From positions 558,001 to 622,000 of the forward strand of contig NZ_LR777654.1 of assembly GCF_902806995.1 (NCBI RefSeq): a stretch of DNA of 64,000 nucleotides, read 5' to 3'. Shown here in pieces: positions 54,681-63,910 of the stretch. The notes below the pieces were generated by a model, which was not told the DNA's origin, made no database searches, and saw nothing but the letters and a program-made list of their open reading frames with translations. The position numbers and the translations under genes were made by a program. Source of the DNA: Chlamydiifrater volucris (GTDB lineage Bacteria > Chlamydiota > Chlamydiia > Chlamydiales > Chlamydiaceae). Each line of letters starts with the position of its first letter. Position 1 is the first letter of the stretch.

Positions 54681-55493
54681 ATGCTAATGGGAGATTATTC
54701 TTGGTTGGGACTTTTTGGAATTCTTATCCAAGCTATATTTATTCAAAACATTCTGCTGTCGAACTTTTTGGGCATGTGTAGCTACTTGGCTTGTTCAGCT
54801 AAAGTATCCACTGCTAACGGGCTGGGAATGTCCGTAGCATTAGTATTAACACTGACGGGAAGTATAAACTGGCTAATACATAGTTTCATCACAGGGCCAG
54901 GAGCTTTCTCTCGGTTTTCTTTTTTACCATCCACGCTAATCTCTATTAACTTATCCTATTTAGAGTTTATTGTATTTATCGCTGTTATAGCTGCTTTTAC
55001 TCAGCTTTTAGAAATTATTCTAGAAAAGATCTCCCATAGCCTCTACTTGTCCTTGGGCATCTTTCTCCCTCTCATAGCCGTTAATTGCGCAATTCTTGGG
55101 GGTATTTTGTTTGGGATTACTAGGAATCTTCCATTTCTTCCAATGGTCGTCTTTTGCTTTGGCTCTGGTGTTGGCTGGTGGCTGGCTATCGTACTACTCG
55201 CTGCTATCAACGAGAAACTTACTTATTCCAATATTCCTCAAAATCTCAAAGGCATGGGCATAGCCTTCATCACAACAGGCTTGATGGCCATGGCCTTCAT
55301 GGGTCTAACGGGTATAGAACTGACAAAGCCTTCTATAGAACCAGAAAAAGCCCAAGAGAGTACAGTCTCTCTCTTTTATAAAAAACCCGCTTCGCCTAAC
55401 GAACCCTCTAGGTTATCTAAAATTCAAAAAATGCTGACCCAAAACGCGAAGAGAAAACCCGCGCAAAAGACAGTCAGCGACAAACAATACTAA
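54681..55493 (+). CDS. nqrE: Na+-translocating NADH:quinone reductase subunit E
   Basis: Integral membrane subunit of 270 residues (CT281). Iron-ligand cysteines are in FLGMCSYLACSAK and VNCAILGG. ENILL-type residues (FIQNILLSNFLG) and GIFLPLIAVNC match NqrE. Compared with proteobacterial NqrE (about 200 residues) there is a C-terminal cytoplasmic extension of about 60 residues rich in Pro, Lys and Gln. Its stop overlaps the stop of a small convergent membrane-protein gene. Confidence 0.95.
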   Translation: MLMGDYSWLGLFGILIQAIFIQNILLSNFLGMCSYLACSAKVSTANGLGMSVALVLTLTGSINWLIHSFITGPGAFSRFSFLPSTLISINLSYLEFIVFIAVIAAFTQLLEIILEKISHSLYLSLGIFLPLIAVNCAILGGILFGITRNLPFLPMVVFCFGSGVGWWLAIVLLAAINEKLTYSNIPQNLKGMGIAFITTGLMAMAFMGLTGIELTKPSIEPEKAQESTVSLFYKKPASPNEPSRLSKIQKMLTQNAKRKPAQKTVSDKQY

Positions 55494-55780
55494 CTCAAAC
55501 ATCTAAGCATCAAACACTTGCGAAGAAAAAGAGCCAAAGCCACGCCGGCAATAAAGAACGACACGACAACCATAGCTCTTAAACAGAAACCAACCGCAAC
55601 CCCGAGGAGAAACATTACTAAAAACAGATAGAATAGAGTAACCAGAAGGGCTATCGCGAAACTCCCCACACGGAAAACCACTCCTTGATCCCTCCTTAAG
55701 GAAAGAGCCTCAAGCAAACCCTCATTTGGCAAGAAGACGGAGCCAGGAACATTTGTTATATTACCACTTTCAGCAAACAT
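55490..55780 (-). CDS. Putative inclusion membrane (Inc-like) protein, 96 residues
   Basis: Small hydrophobic protein. After a polar N-terminus of about 36 residues there are two adjacent membrane segments (about 38-66, FAIALLVTLFYLFLVMFLLG; and 69-87, MVVVSFFIAGVALALFL) with almost no loop, then a short Cys-containing basic tail. This bilobed hydrophobic hairpin is the defining feature of chlamydial Inc proteins, which are inserted in the inclusion membrane by type III secretion. No Shine-Dalgarno sequence is evident. It lies 91 bases downstream of a similar gene and converges on nqrE with overlapping stops. A small ordinary inner-membrane protein is the alternative. Confidence 0.6.
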   Translation of the reverse strand: MFAESGNITNVPGSVFLPNEGLLEALSLRRDQGVVFRVGSFAIALLVTLFYLFLVMFLLGVAVGFCLRAMVVVSFFIAGVALALFLRKCLMLRCLS

Positions 55781-55871
55781 AAAACGGCAAATACCAATAG
55801 AGTCTCACACTACTCCCTTTCCCAGTCTCCGTTCTTCAATAATCCAACTCTGGGACAGCTTTAACTCCCTC

Positions 55872-56180
55872 TTAAGACTGCGATTTCTTTTCTACCAGTA
55901 ACGACCGGGCTCTCTGACTAGCTAAAAGAGCAGCTATCGAAAGTCCCAATAAAACCACAGACGAAAGCATAGCAAAAACTAACGCCATAGTCTGCGTCGA
56001 CACTGTAGAAGCCACAAACAACCCAAAGGCAAGCAAAGCTATCGTCATAACACTCACTAACGAGGCCACTAAAGAAAGATTCCTTGCTTTGCTAGATAAA
56101 GTCTTCGCCGAAGTCGTCACAGTAGCAACAACCGTCGCCGAATTTTCCAAACTTTTCGAAGTAGAAACTGGAGAAGTCAT
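55872..56180 (-). CDS. Putative inclusion membrane (Inc-like) protein, 102 residues
   Basis: The N-terminus (residues 1-35) is Ser/Thr-rich without a Sec signal, as expected for a type III substrate. Two membrane segments (about 36-58, LSLVASLVSVMTIALLAFGL; and 64-87, TMALVFAMLSSVVLLGLSIA) are separated by only five residues, the classic bilobed Inc motif. A basic tail follows. GAGG lies seven bases before the ATG. It lies between gcvH and the other Inc-like gene on the same strand. I recall hypothetical genes at this place in C. pneumoniae but no named function. Confidence 0.65.
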   Translation of the reverse strand: MTSPVSTSKSLENSATVVATVTTSAKTLSSKARNLSLVASLVSVMTIALLAFGLFVASTVSTQTMALVFAMLSSVVLLGLSIAALLASQRARSLLVEKKSQS

Positions 56181-56239
56181 AAACCAACCTCAAAAAACTT
56201 GCAAGAGTGTACTAAAGAACAGAATTTTTTCTCAAAGAC

Positions 56240-56602
56240 TCAATCACCAGAAGACTCATACTTTTCTCTGGAAAGAAAGTTATCAGGATTAAAAGATTTT
56301 GTTAACTTTAAAACCACTAACCAACCCTCACCCTCAGGACTAGAGTTGATAAGATCTGTATCCTCCTTCAGGGCCTCATTAATCTGTAAGACAACTCCTT
56401 CCAAAGGTGTAAGCACCTCTATAGCAGCCTTTGACGACTCTAAAAGAGCTAAAACGTCTCCGCTTTTCAGTTGCTTTTCCAAGGAAGGAAGGTCTACGTG
56501 TATAATCTCCCCCAAATTTTTTTTCATAATAATGCTTAATCCCATCTTCACGACATCTGAGTGTATGGGAGAAATCCAAACATGATTTTCTGAAAAATAC
56601 AC
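56240..56602 (-). CDS. gcvH: Glycine cleavage system H-like lipoyl protein
   Basis: Lipoyl carrier protein of 120 residues (CT282, gcsH). The lipoylated lysine is in ALLESSKAAIEVLTPLEG and the N-terminus HVWISP and C-terminus PEGEGWLVVLKL are typical H-protein elements. Chlamydia lacks a complete glycine cleavage system, so the protein probably acts as a lipoyl relay or has a regulatory role. The start is GTG 56602 with AGGAGG upstream. The lipoate ligase gene lplA is in the same strand block 4 kb upstream. Confidence 0.92.
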   Translation of the reverse strand: MYFSENHVWISPIHSDVVKMGLSIIMKKNLGEIIHVDLPSLEKQLKSGDVLALLESSKAAIEVLTPLEGVVLQINEALKEDTDLINSSPEGEGWLVVLKLTKSFNPDNFLSREKYESSGD

Positions 56603-56625
56603 CTTTCCTCCTACTTAATCATCCG

Positions 56626-58731
56626 TTATCTTTTGCATACCAAACTGACAAGGTAATCCCCTAAGACCTCATTAGCAAGCTGTTTTTCGACTAAAGTTAA
56701 TTGCTCTACTTCTTCTACAGACTTTCCCTGAAATGCTTCATGAACAACGTAGTAGTAAACTCCCTCTTTGTCCCTTACCTTCACTGGAGAAGAATTACCT
56801 ATGTACTTCTCCATTTCTGAAAAAGTATCAGGAAAAGGTGGATCCGTGCGATACACCTTCATGTGAACTTTTTCTGGCAACCAGTTAATAGTCCCAGTAC
56901 GAACTGACCCCATTCGATGTTCTTCCAAAATTGGTGACATTCGTTTCAAAATTCGAACGCTCTCTTTATCTTCTTGATAACGCAACGACAAAACTTCTAA
57001 AAGTTCCTGCATAGGCGCTAATCCTTTATGATCAGCTACGATTGTTTTCAAGATATCCTTGCGGAAAGCTTCTTTAAAAGAGACTATCTCCTCCTGATCG
57101 AAACGTTCTTCTACTTCAAATGCGTAGTAAATATTCCCATCCTGGGTAAAGCAAGGAATGCTATCTGCTTCCATTAGCACCTTTGAAAGTGCCGCTCCAT
57201 CTGAAATACCTTCTAAAGAAAAATCTTTTCCAAAAGAAAGGAAAATCTCTTTTTGAATTTTCTCTTTGCTTGCAAGGACTTTCGCTACCTCATGCGGTCT
57301 GGAACGAATAATTTCTTTCTTAGAAAAGTTATCTACCTTCGAACGAGTTTCTGCATCCAAAGTTTTCAAATCAATTTTGAAAGAAGTAGAATCTTTGTCA
57401 AAGTTATCTGAAAAGTTATTGAAAATTGCAGGAAATTCTGCGGACAAAACAGCACTATTCTGAGGATCCCTTTGCCAATCTCTAATTTCGGATACAGATA
57501 ATTTCGGCTCCATCTCTTTGGCAGATGATATAGAAGAGTAAGAAACAATAAAACGCCTTCCAACCAATCTACTCTCTTTAGCTTTCACACTTTTCACTGG
57601 TAGATAATAGGATGGAATATCTAAAACATTCTTGCTTGGAATGGCTGTTAATCGTAAGTAAGTTTCAAACGCCTCTAAGTCCGCCCTAGAATGAAATATC
57701 AGCTCTTTGGGAAACCGATAACAATCTAAAAGCATATGATCTTTGCTCTTAGCAAAAAACTCCCTAAACGGCTCGTAATCAAACGAAAACGACCCTTTAA
57801 CTTGATTTAATCCCCTTTGAAATTCAATGATATATTTGTATGCAACAAGAAACTCTTTTAAAGGGACGTTGTAAGCCGACAAATAACAAGAAATAAAATT
57901 ATCCAGCGATGAGCAATCTTTTTTACCAACAAATTCATAAGCTTCCTTTGCTCTTATAAGAAACTCTCTTTCCACCTCTTTTTTGGAAACCGACAATCCT
58001 TTACTTTCACAGAAAGAAGCAAACTTAACCACAACTTCCGATAACGCATTTATAAATGGAGTTCCAAACCAATCAGAAACATTGCTATACCCAAACAGTT
58101 TGAAGGTCTTATCCTTAGCTGCTAGAGGGTCGTGAGGAAGAGCATAGGTTCGACGCCTATATTCTGCCATGTCCCGAAGTAAGGTGTATGGGAATCTTTT
58201 CTCTTCAGCAAATAAAGAGACCCTCGCTTCATAACCCTCTTTAGAAGAAGGATTTTTTATACTCTTGAATTTATGAAAAGCCAGTGATAACGTCGGAGCT
58301 GAAGATTTCCATATTTCCTCTGAAGAAATAAATGGTGCATCAAATCTACGATAGGGTTTGTACTCAATCTCTTTAGCAAAAGCAGGGAAACCTTCCTTAG
58401 AATAAGTGGCTAAAAAAAGCGCCTCTCCAATTTTTGAAGTCAGTATCTCTCTAGTAACAAAGTTATCATTGAGGAAATTCCATCCCGTCGATCTACCAGA
58501 AAAAGGTGTTGACTCCCTAGCTAGATAATTAGCAATTATATGCAAAGTCCTATGTGAAATCTTTATCCCTTCTGGAGTCACAAGGGCCGTCCCTCGTCTA
58601 ACCGGCACCATATCTCTCTTAGAACTATTACGCCCTAGGTAACTAAGCGAGACTCCAAAACCAGAAACCCCCATTGCAGCAACCATTAGCACCACAACAA
58701 ACTTCCGGTTCTTATAGAAAAAAGACAACAC
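56626..58731 (-). CDS. Large membrane-anchored chlamydial protein of unknown function (CT283-like)
   Basis: Protein of about 701 residues with a single N-terminal span (residues 11-30, FVVVLMVAAMGVSGFGVSLS) and a large, mostly helical exported domain. The topology and the N-terminal part (FVTREILTSKIGEALFLATY) are reminiscent of PpiD/SurA-type periplasmic chaperones, but I see no parvulin motif. The frame is open to TTG 58785, yet GGAGGGAG just before GTG 58731 makes that the likely start. It is 23 bases upstream of gcvH. Confidence 0.7.
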   Translation of the reverse strand: MLSFFYKNRKFVVVLMVAAMGVSGFGVSLSYLGRNSSKRDMVPVRRGTALVTPEGIKISHRTLHIIANYLARESTPFSGRSTGWNFLNDNFVTREILTSKIGEALFLATYSKEGFPAFAKEIEYKPYRRFDAPFISSEEIWKSSAPTLSLAFHKFKSIKNPSSKEGYEARVSLFAEEKRFPYTLLRDMAEYRRRTYALPHDPLAAKDKTFKLFGYSNVSDWFGTPFINALSEVVVKFASFCESKGLSVSKKEVEREFLIRAKEAYEFVGKKDCSSLDNFISCYLSAYNVPLKEFLVAYKYIIEFQRGLNQVKGSFSFDYEPFREFFAKSKDHMLLDCYRFPKELIFHSRADLEAFETYLRLTAIPSKNVLDIPSYYLPVKSVKAKESRLVGRRFIVSYSSISSAKEMEPKLSVSEIRDWQRDPQNSAVLSAEFPAIFNNFSDNFDKDSTSFKIDLKTLDAETRSKVDNFSKKEIIRSRPHEVAKVLASKEKIQKEIFLSFGKDFSLEGISDGAALSKVLMEADSIPCFTQDGNIYYAFEVEERFDQEEIVSFKEAFRKDILKTIVADHKGLAPMQELLEVLSLRYQEDKESVRILKRMSPILEEHRMGSVRTGTINWLPEKVHMKVYRTDPPFPDTFSEMEKYIGNSSPVKVRDKEGVYYYVVHEAFQGKSVEEVEQLTLVEKQLANEVLGDYLVSLVCKR

Positions 58732-58828
58732 GAACTCCCTCCGCAATAATACTCTATAGGAATGCCGAGTGTAATCTATGAGCAATAATTAAGAAAAGGA
58801 ATGCTGCTAAAAAACGAAGAAAACGTCT

Positions 58829-60325
58829 TTATGCGGGCATAAAATTCAATTGCAAAGATCCCAAAATATAGTAGGTCGGGTCGAAATACCACTCCATGGC
58901 CTGCTCACAAGTAATACGTCTACTTAGAGATCTATCTTTCTCAAAAATTTTACCTGCTTTTCTAGCAAACTCTTTGGAACGGATCACTATAATACTTTCA
59001 TAATCTATATCGTGACTCTTCTTACAAAAATTGTAGCTACCTATGACAAAGATCTCATCATCCACCAACATGCATTTTTTATGTAATTGAGTCTGGTATA
59101 AATCAAACTCATAAACAGACACGGGGAACGGCTTAGTTTGCATGCATTGTTTCTTTCCCCAAAGCGGAAAATCTCTTCCATACATCATAGGGATGTACCT
59201 CATACGATTTCCCCAAGCATAATTCATTGTAAGCTGCGGACTGTTTTCATGAGAACCATTAGAAATAATTTCCAATTTAACCCCTCGTAAAACAGCATTG
59301 ATGACGGAGCTAAAGATGGAAGGGACGGGAATAAAATACATTTGGCTTATCTTGACGGATTCTTTTGCTTCATTGATGAGATTTTTGTACTCTAGCGTTA
59401 TGGGGTTGCCGTTTCCATCGTTAGGGCCACTAAAAATTACTTTAACATTCCTTGCTTCAACTTCAACTAGGTCAGGAGAAAACTCGAATTCCTTAATAAA
59501 AATTTCTTCCAGAGGTTCTTGAACACCAGCCCCTACGCTAAGGTTCTGTAAAACTTCCGGATCCGAAGAAAATTCGTTCGCATCAAAAAATTTTTGCATT
59601 AAACAATCTTGATTCTTTTTCCACATAACGAAAGATTTATGAAATTCTTCGCGCAATTTACTTCCTAAAGCAACACTTCTGCCAACAACATCTTGATCCC
59701 TAAAAGCTAAAGGTCTAGACATCCCACCTATCTGCAATCGGGGAGAATCCACTACCTCAGGAATTTTATCTCCTTCAGTGCACATAAAATCTTCAAAGTT
59801 TGTTCCCCCAATAAAGAAATATTTACCATCAACAATTGATAACTTTACGTGCATTTCTATGACATTCGGATTTAGAATCGTCGAAGAAGGGATCCATCCA
59901 GTGAAAACGCATTGAAAACGCCCTCCCGTCTTCTTAGATAAAGACTCTATTAAATCTTTTTCTTCTTTGAAAAGAAAGATAGGCTGCAGCATCAAAAAAG
60001 CCCTAAATTCTGGTTCTACAGAAAAACGCTCTTCCAAAACTCTAAGAATTTTCAGCAAAACCTCTCCCCCAGCCAAACATAGTCCTAACTCGGCACTATA
60101 TCTAGCCTTCTCCAAGGCTTTCAAAAGAATTTCAAATGTTTCTAACCCATTATCACAAGGAAGAAATCCTATAGTATCTACATCTTCTTGATTCAAATTT
60201 TCTATGCCTTCTACGACCACAACTTGTCCCGCAAAAGAGTCTAGGAAAGAAAATTGAGAAAAGACGAACGCGAACACAAGTGCTCGATGAAAAAATTTCT
60301 TAAAAACAACTGCAAACAATTGCAT
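58829..60325 (-). CDS. Phospholipase D-superfamily protein with two HKD motifs (CT284-like)
   Basis: Exported protein of 498 residues with a signal peptide (residues about 9-33, KKFFHRALVFAFVFSQFSF). It has two phospholipase D motifs: H159-x-K161-x4-D166 in MHVKLSIVDGKYFFIGGTNF and H415-x-K417-x4-D422 in LHKKCMLVDDEIFVIGSYNF. Both motifs are intact, so transphosphatidylase, cardiolipin synthase or nuclease activity is possible. It is related to the PLD proteins of the chlamydial plasticity zone. ATG 60325 with GGAAGGAG upstream is preferred over TTG 60361. Confidence 0.88.
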   Translation of the reverse strand: MQLFAVVFKKFFHRALVFAFVFSQFSFLDSFAGQVVVVEGIENLNQEDVDTIGFLPCDNGLETFEILLKALEKARYSAELGLCLAGGEVLLKILRVLEERFSVEPEFRAFLMLQPIFLFKEEKDLIESLSKKTGGRFQCVFTGWIPSSTILNPNVIEMHVKLSIVDGKYFFIGGTNFEDFMCTEGDKIPEVVDSPRLQIGGMSRPLAFRDQDVVGRSVALGSKLREEFHKSFVMWKKNQDCLMQKFFDANEFSSDPEVLQNLSVGAGVQEPLEEIFIKEFEFSPDLVEVEARNVKVIFSGPNDGNGNPITLEYKNLINEAKESVKISQMYFIPVPSIFSSVINAVLRGVKLEIISNGSHENSPQLTMNYAWGNRMRYIPMMYGRDFPLWGKKQCMQTKPFPVSVYEFDLYQTQLHKKCMLVDDEIFVIGSYNFCKKSHDIDYESIIVIRSKEFARKAGKIFEKDRSLSRRITCEQAMEWYFDPTYYILGSLQLNFMPA

Positions 60326-60339
60326 CGTCTCACTCCTTC

Positions 60340-61056
60340 CTAAAAGTCGTCCCAATGACAAAACTCATAAATAAAAGCGTCTCGCAAAGACCTTCGAGCC
60401 TCCTCCAATAGAGAACCCTGCTTATCATTACCTAAAAAGTAAAAAGAACTCTCCTGAACCCTTCCCCAAATAAAATCTAAGACATCCTCCTTGAGCAAAG
60501 CTTGATAGAACTCCCTACACCTCCCCGACAAAAACACTGTCCCCTGATGCAAAAAGCCCCTCGAAGTAGTTCTCTGAGCAGCTCCCCCAATTTTTTGCCC
60601 CTGAAAGATAACATCATAACGAGAAATTTTCGCCATACAAAAGTTCATATTTTTTCTTGATTCCCCACTACCTTGCATGGAAAGATCTCCTGAAAGACCA
60701 AAAGCTCTCTGAATACTTTTGACAACTAAGGTGTTCACTACGCGATAATTATCTAAAACGTTCTCCGAAAACAGTGGATGCGAGGCAGAAACTAATAAAG
60801 AAAAGGCAAAATCTGCATCATGAAACACCACACCTCCTCCTGTGGGGCGCTTAGCAAGATCTATGAGAGAAAAGGCCTTAGAGATAAAAACATCTTCAGG
60901 ATTAACAAAATACCCACAAGTTACTGGCAGTAAATGCTTCCAACTGTAAAGGTGTAATAGAATCTTGGTCCCTTCTAACGAGTGCAAAAGGCGAGCATCT
61001 ATAGACATATTTTCCTTAGAAGAACTGCTTCCAGAATCAAAAATTTTCCTTTTCAT
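60340..61056 (-). CDS. lplA: Lipoate-protein ligase A
   Basis: Lipoate ligase of 238 residues (CT285, LplA1) that activates lipoate and transfers it to lipoyl domains. The motif AKRPTGGGVVFHDADFAFSLL (lipoate-binding Arg and Gly loop) and the lysine segment KISRYDVIFQGQKIGGAAQR are visible. Substrates within this window are GcvH and SucB. ATG 61056 with AGGTG upstream is preferred over TTG 61062. First gene of a likely lplA-PLD-CT283-gcvH block. Confidence 0.9.
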   Translation of the reverse strand: MKRKIFDSGSSSSKENMSIDARLLHSLEGTKILLHLYSWKHLLPVTCGYFVNPEDVFISKAFSLIDLAKRPTGGGVVFHDADFAFSLLVSASHPLFSENVLDNYRVVNTLVVKSIQRAFGLSGDLSMQGSGESRKNMNFCMAKISRYDVIFQGQKIGGAAQRTTSRGFLHQGTVFLSGRCREFYQALLKEDVLDFIWGRVQESSFYFLGNDKQGSLLEEARRSLRDAFIYEFCHWDDF

Positions 61057-61375
61057 GAACAATTCACCTACTAAGGTTGATAATAGAAAAAATACAATCT
61101 ATATAACCACATCCCCGTCATTATGTAAAACTTGGTTAAAAACATCCCTAGAAGCCTTTCTCAAAGAGAATTCCTAAAGAAATATTTTTTAAGAAAAAAC
61201 TTTGAATAAAAACAAAAACAATTTATCAACTGTTGAATAAAAACACAAAACAATAAACAAAATAACAATAATTATTATAATTGTTTTTCAAATTGTTTGT
61301 TTTAAAAGTATGGTTGCATCATTATGATGAATATCGTATATGCTTGTTGAAATTGGATCCTAGGTTTAGGTTATT
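61057..61375. other. 319-bp divergent region between lplA and clpC
   Basis: AT-rich non-coding DNA with many A-runs. No ORF, RNA gene or strong hairpin is seen. It contains the candidate clpC promoter listed separately. The HrcA-binding CIRCE palindrome (TTAGCACTC-N9-GAGTGCTAA) is absent. Confidence 0.6.
61314..61342 (+). promoter_or_regulatory. Weak candidate promoter of clpC
   Basis: TTGCAT (61314-61319) and TATATG (61337-61342) are exactly 17 bases apart, about 33 bases before the clpC start. The matches are 3/6 and 4/6, tolerable for chlamydial sigma66 but not distinctive. Confidence 0.3.
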
Positions 61376-63910
61376 ATGTTTGAGAAGTTCACGAATAGAG
61401 CAAAGCAAGTTATCAAACTAGCAAAAAAAGAAGCCCAAAGGCTAAATCACAATTACCTTGGCACTGAACACATCCTTCTTGGCCTCCTGAAACTGGGTCA
61501 AGGGGTTGCTGTAAACGTCTTACGCAACATGGGCCTAGACTTTGAATCGGCTCGACAAGAAGTTGAAAAATTAATTGGCTATGGCCCAGAGATACAGGTA
61601 TACGGTGACCCTGCTCTCACGGGGAGAGTAAAAAAATCTTTCGAGTCTGCCAATGAAGAAGCTGCTGTTCTAGAACACAATTACGTAGGCACTGAGCACC
61701 TTCTCCTAGGCATTTTGAATCAAACAGATGGCGTGGCTCTCCAAGTTTTAGAAAGCTTACACATTGACCCTAGAGAAATCCGTAAAGAGATTCTAAAAGA
61801 GTTAGAAACCTTCAATTTACAACTTCCTCCGTCGTCTTCTCAAGGGCGAAGTTCCTCCCCTAAATCCTCTATAGGATCAACGATCAGTATGGAAAAAGCA
61901 GACAAGCTGTCTGCACTCAAGGCCTATGGCTACGATCTTACAGAGATGTATAAAGATGCCAAATTGGATCCCGTCATTGGACGCTCCTCCGAAGTAGATC
62001 GTCTTATCTTAATCCTTTGCCGAAGACGAAAAAACAATCCTGTCCTTATTGGAGAAGCTGGGGTGGGGAAAACTGCTATTGTTGAAGGATTAGCTCAAAA
62101 AATAGTCCGCAACGAAGTCCCTGACACTATCAGAAAAAAGCGTTTAATTACGCTTGATCTGGCACTTATGATTGCTGGAACTAAGTACCGTGGTCAGTTT
62201 GAAGAACGTATTAAAGCTGTTATGGACGAAGTCAGAAAACATGGCAATATTCTCTTGTTCATAGATGAGCTACACACTATCGTGGGTGCTGGCGCTGCTG
62301 AAGGTGCTATAGACGCCTCTAATATCTTAAAACCAGCTTTGGCTCGAGGTGAAATACAATGTATTGGAGCTACTACTATTGATGAATACCGTAAGCATAT
62401 CGAGAAAGACGCTGCCTTGGAACGTCGTTTCCAAAAAATCTTAGTCAATCCACCCAGTGTTTCAGAGACTGTCGACATTTTGCGTGGATTGAAGAAAAAA
62501 TACGAAGATCATCACAACGTTTTCATCACAGAAGAAGCATTGAATGCAGCAGCGGCTCTATCTGATCAGTACATTCATGGACGCTTTCTTCCAGATAAAG
62601 CTATTGATTTGCTAGATGAAGCTGGAGCCCGCGTCCGTATGGCCACCATGGATCAGCCTACAGAATTGATGAAATTAGAATCCGAAATAGAGAAGACCAA
62701 GCAAGCTAAGGAGCAGGCTATTAGCACCCAGGAATACGAGAAAGCTGCTGGACTTCGTGATGAAGAAAAAAAGCTTCGTGAAAAACTTCAAAATATGAAG
62801 TCTGAGTGGGAAAATCATAAAGAAGAACATCAGTTCCCTGTTGATGAAGAAGCTGTGGCTCAAGTTGTGGCTCTACAAACGGGGATTCCTGTTTCCCGCC
62901 TCACCGAAGCCGAGAGTGAAAAACTCTTAAAAATGGAAGAAATCCTTAAGAGCAAAGTCATTGGTCAAGATCAAGCTGTAGAAAGTGTTTGTCGAGCTAT
63001 TCGTAGAGGTAGAACAGGAATCAAAGATCCTGATAGACCCACAGGGTCGTTCCTATTCCTTGGACCTACAGGAGTTGGCAAGACACTATTGGCTAAACAA
63101 ATCGCTATGGAAATGTTTGGTGATGAAGAAGCTCTTATCCATGTCGATATGTCTGAGTACATGGAAAAATTTGCTTCCACCAAAATGATGGGATCACCTC
63201 CAGGATATGTCGGACATGAGGAAGGAGGCAACCTTACAGAGAAAGTTCGTCAAAGACCCTATTGCGTGGTACTTTTTGACGAAATAGAGAAGGCCCATCC
63301 GGATATCATGGATTTGATGCTTCAGATCTTAGAACATGGGCGTTTAACAGACTCGTTCAGAGGACAAGTTGATTTTCGTAATGCTATCATCATCATGACC
63401 TCCAACCTTGGGGCAGACTTGATTAAGAAAAATGGTGAGATCGGTTTTGGTTTCAAGTCTCCTTTAGACTACAAGGTCATGCAGGAAAAAATTGAAAACG
63501 CTGTAAAGAAACACTTGAAACCAGAGTTTGTTAACAGATTGGATGCTAGTGTCATCTTTAAACCTCTTGAACATGATGCTATATCTAAAATTATCCATTT
63601 AGAGATCGATAAGCTAGATTCTCGACTCAAAAAGTATCAGTTAGCCTTAAACATTCCTGAAGACGTTATTTCCTTTTTAGTGAATAAAGGACATTGTCCA
63701 GAAATGGGCGCTAGACCCTTGCGTAGAGTTGTTGAACAATACTTGGGAGATCCATTAGCTGACATCTTCATGAAAGAGCCCAGCCGAAAAGAGTCTAGGA
63801 CTTTACAAGCGAAGCTCGCTGAAGATAAGGTGATTTTTGAAAAAGAACCCGAAAAAACAGGCCAAGCAACAGGGAGTTCTGAAACTATAGAATCCCCGGT
63901 GGGATCATAG
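61376..63910 (+). CDS. clpC: ATP-dependent Clp protease ATP-binding subunit ClpC
   Basis: Hsp100 unfoldase of 844 residues (CT286) that feeds substrates to ClpP. Two Clp-N repeats ([33 protein letters not shown] and its second copy [16 protein letters not shown]) are followed by D1 with Walker [17 protein letters not shown] and Walker [17 protein letters not shown] short coiled-coil middle domain (about 405-480) includes the UVR-like [16 protein letters not shown], diagnostic of ClpC rather than ClpB. D2 has [15 protein letters not shown] and [12 protein letters not shown], with an FGF-type ClpP loop (IGFGFK). The stop overlaps mnmA by 26 bases. Confidence 0.97.
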   Translation: MFEKFTNRAKQVIKLAKKEAQRLNHNYLGTEHILLGLLKLGQGVAVNVLRNMGLDFESARQEVEKLIGYGPEIQVYGDPALTGRVKKSFESANEEAAVLEHNYVGTEHLLLGILNQTDGVALQVLESLHIDPREIRKEILKELETFNLQLPPSSSQGRSSSPKSSIGSTISMEKADKLSALKAYGYDLTEMYKDAKLDPVIGRSSEVDRLILILCRRRKNNPVLIGEAGVGKTAIVEGLAQKIVRNEVPDTIRKKRLITLDLALMIAGTKYRGQFEERIKAVMDEVRKHGNILLFIDELHTIVGAGAAEGAIDASNILKPALARGEIQCIGATTIDEYRKHIEKDAALERRFQKILVNPPSVSETVDILRGLKKKYEDHHNVFITEEALNAAAALSDQYIHGRFLPDKAIDLLDEAGARVRMATMDQPTELMKLESEIEKTKQAKEQAISTQEYEKAAGLRDEEKKLREKLQNMKSEWENHKEEHQFPVDEEAVAQVVALQTGIPVSRLTEAESEKLLKMEEILKSKVIGQDQAVESVCRAIRRGRTGIKDPDRPTGSFLFLGPTGVGKTLLAKQIAMEMFGDEEALIHVDMSEYMEKFASTKMMGSPPGYVGHEEGGNLTEKVRQRPYCVVLFDEIEKAHPDIMDLMLQILEHGRLTDSFRGQVDFRNAIIIMTSNLGADLIKKNGEIGFGFKSPLDYKVMQEKIENAVKKHLKPEFVNRLDASVIFKPLEHDAISKIIHLEIDKLDSRLKKYQLALNIPEDVISFLVNKGHCPEMGARPLRRVVEQYLGDPLADIFMKEPSRKESRTLQAKLAEDKVIFEKEPEKTGQATGSSETIESPVGS

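Noticed and set aside
61057-61375. CIRCE/HrcA operator in front of clpC
   Set aside because: No TTAGCACTC-N9-GAGTGCTAA-like palindrome was found on inspection.
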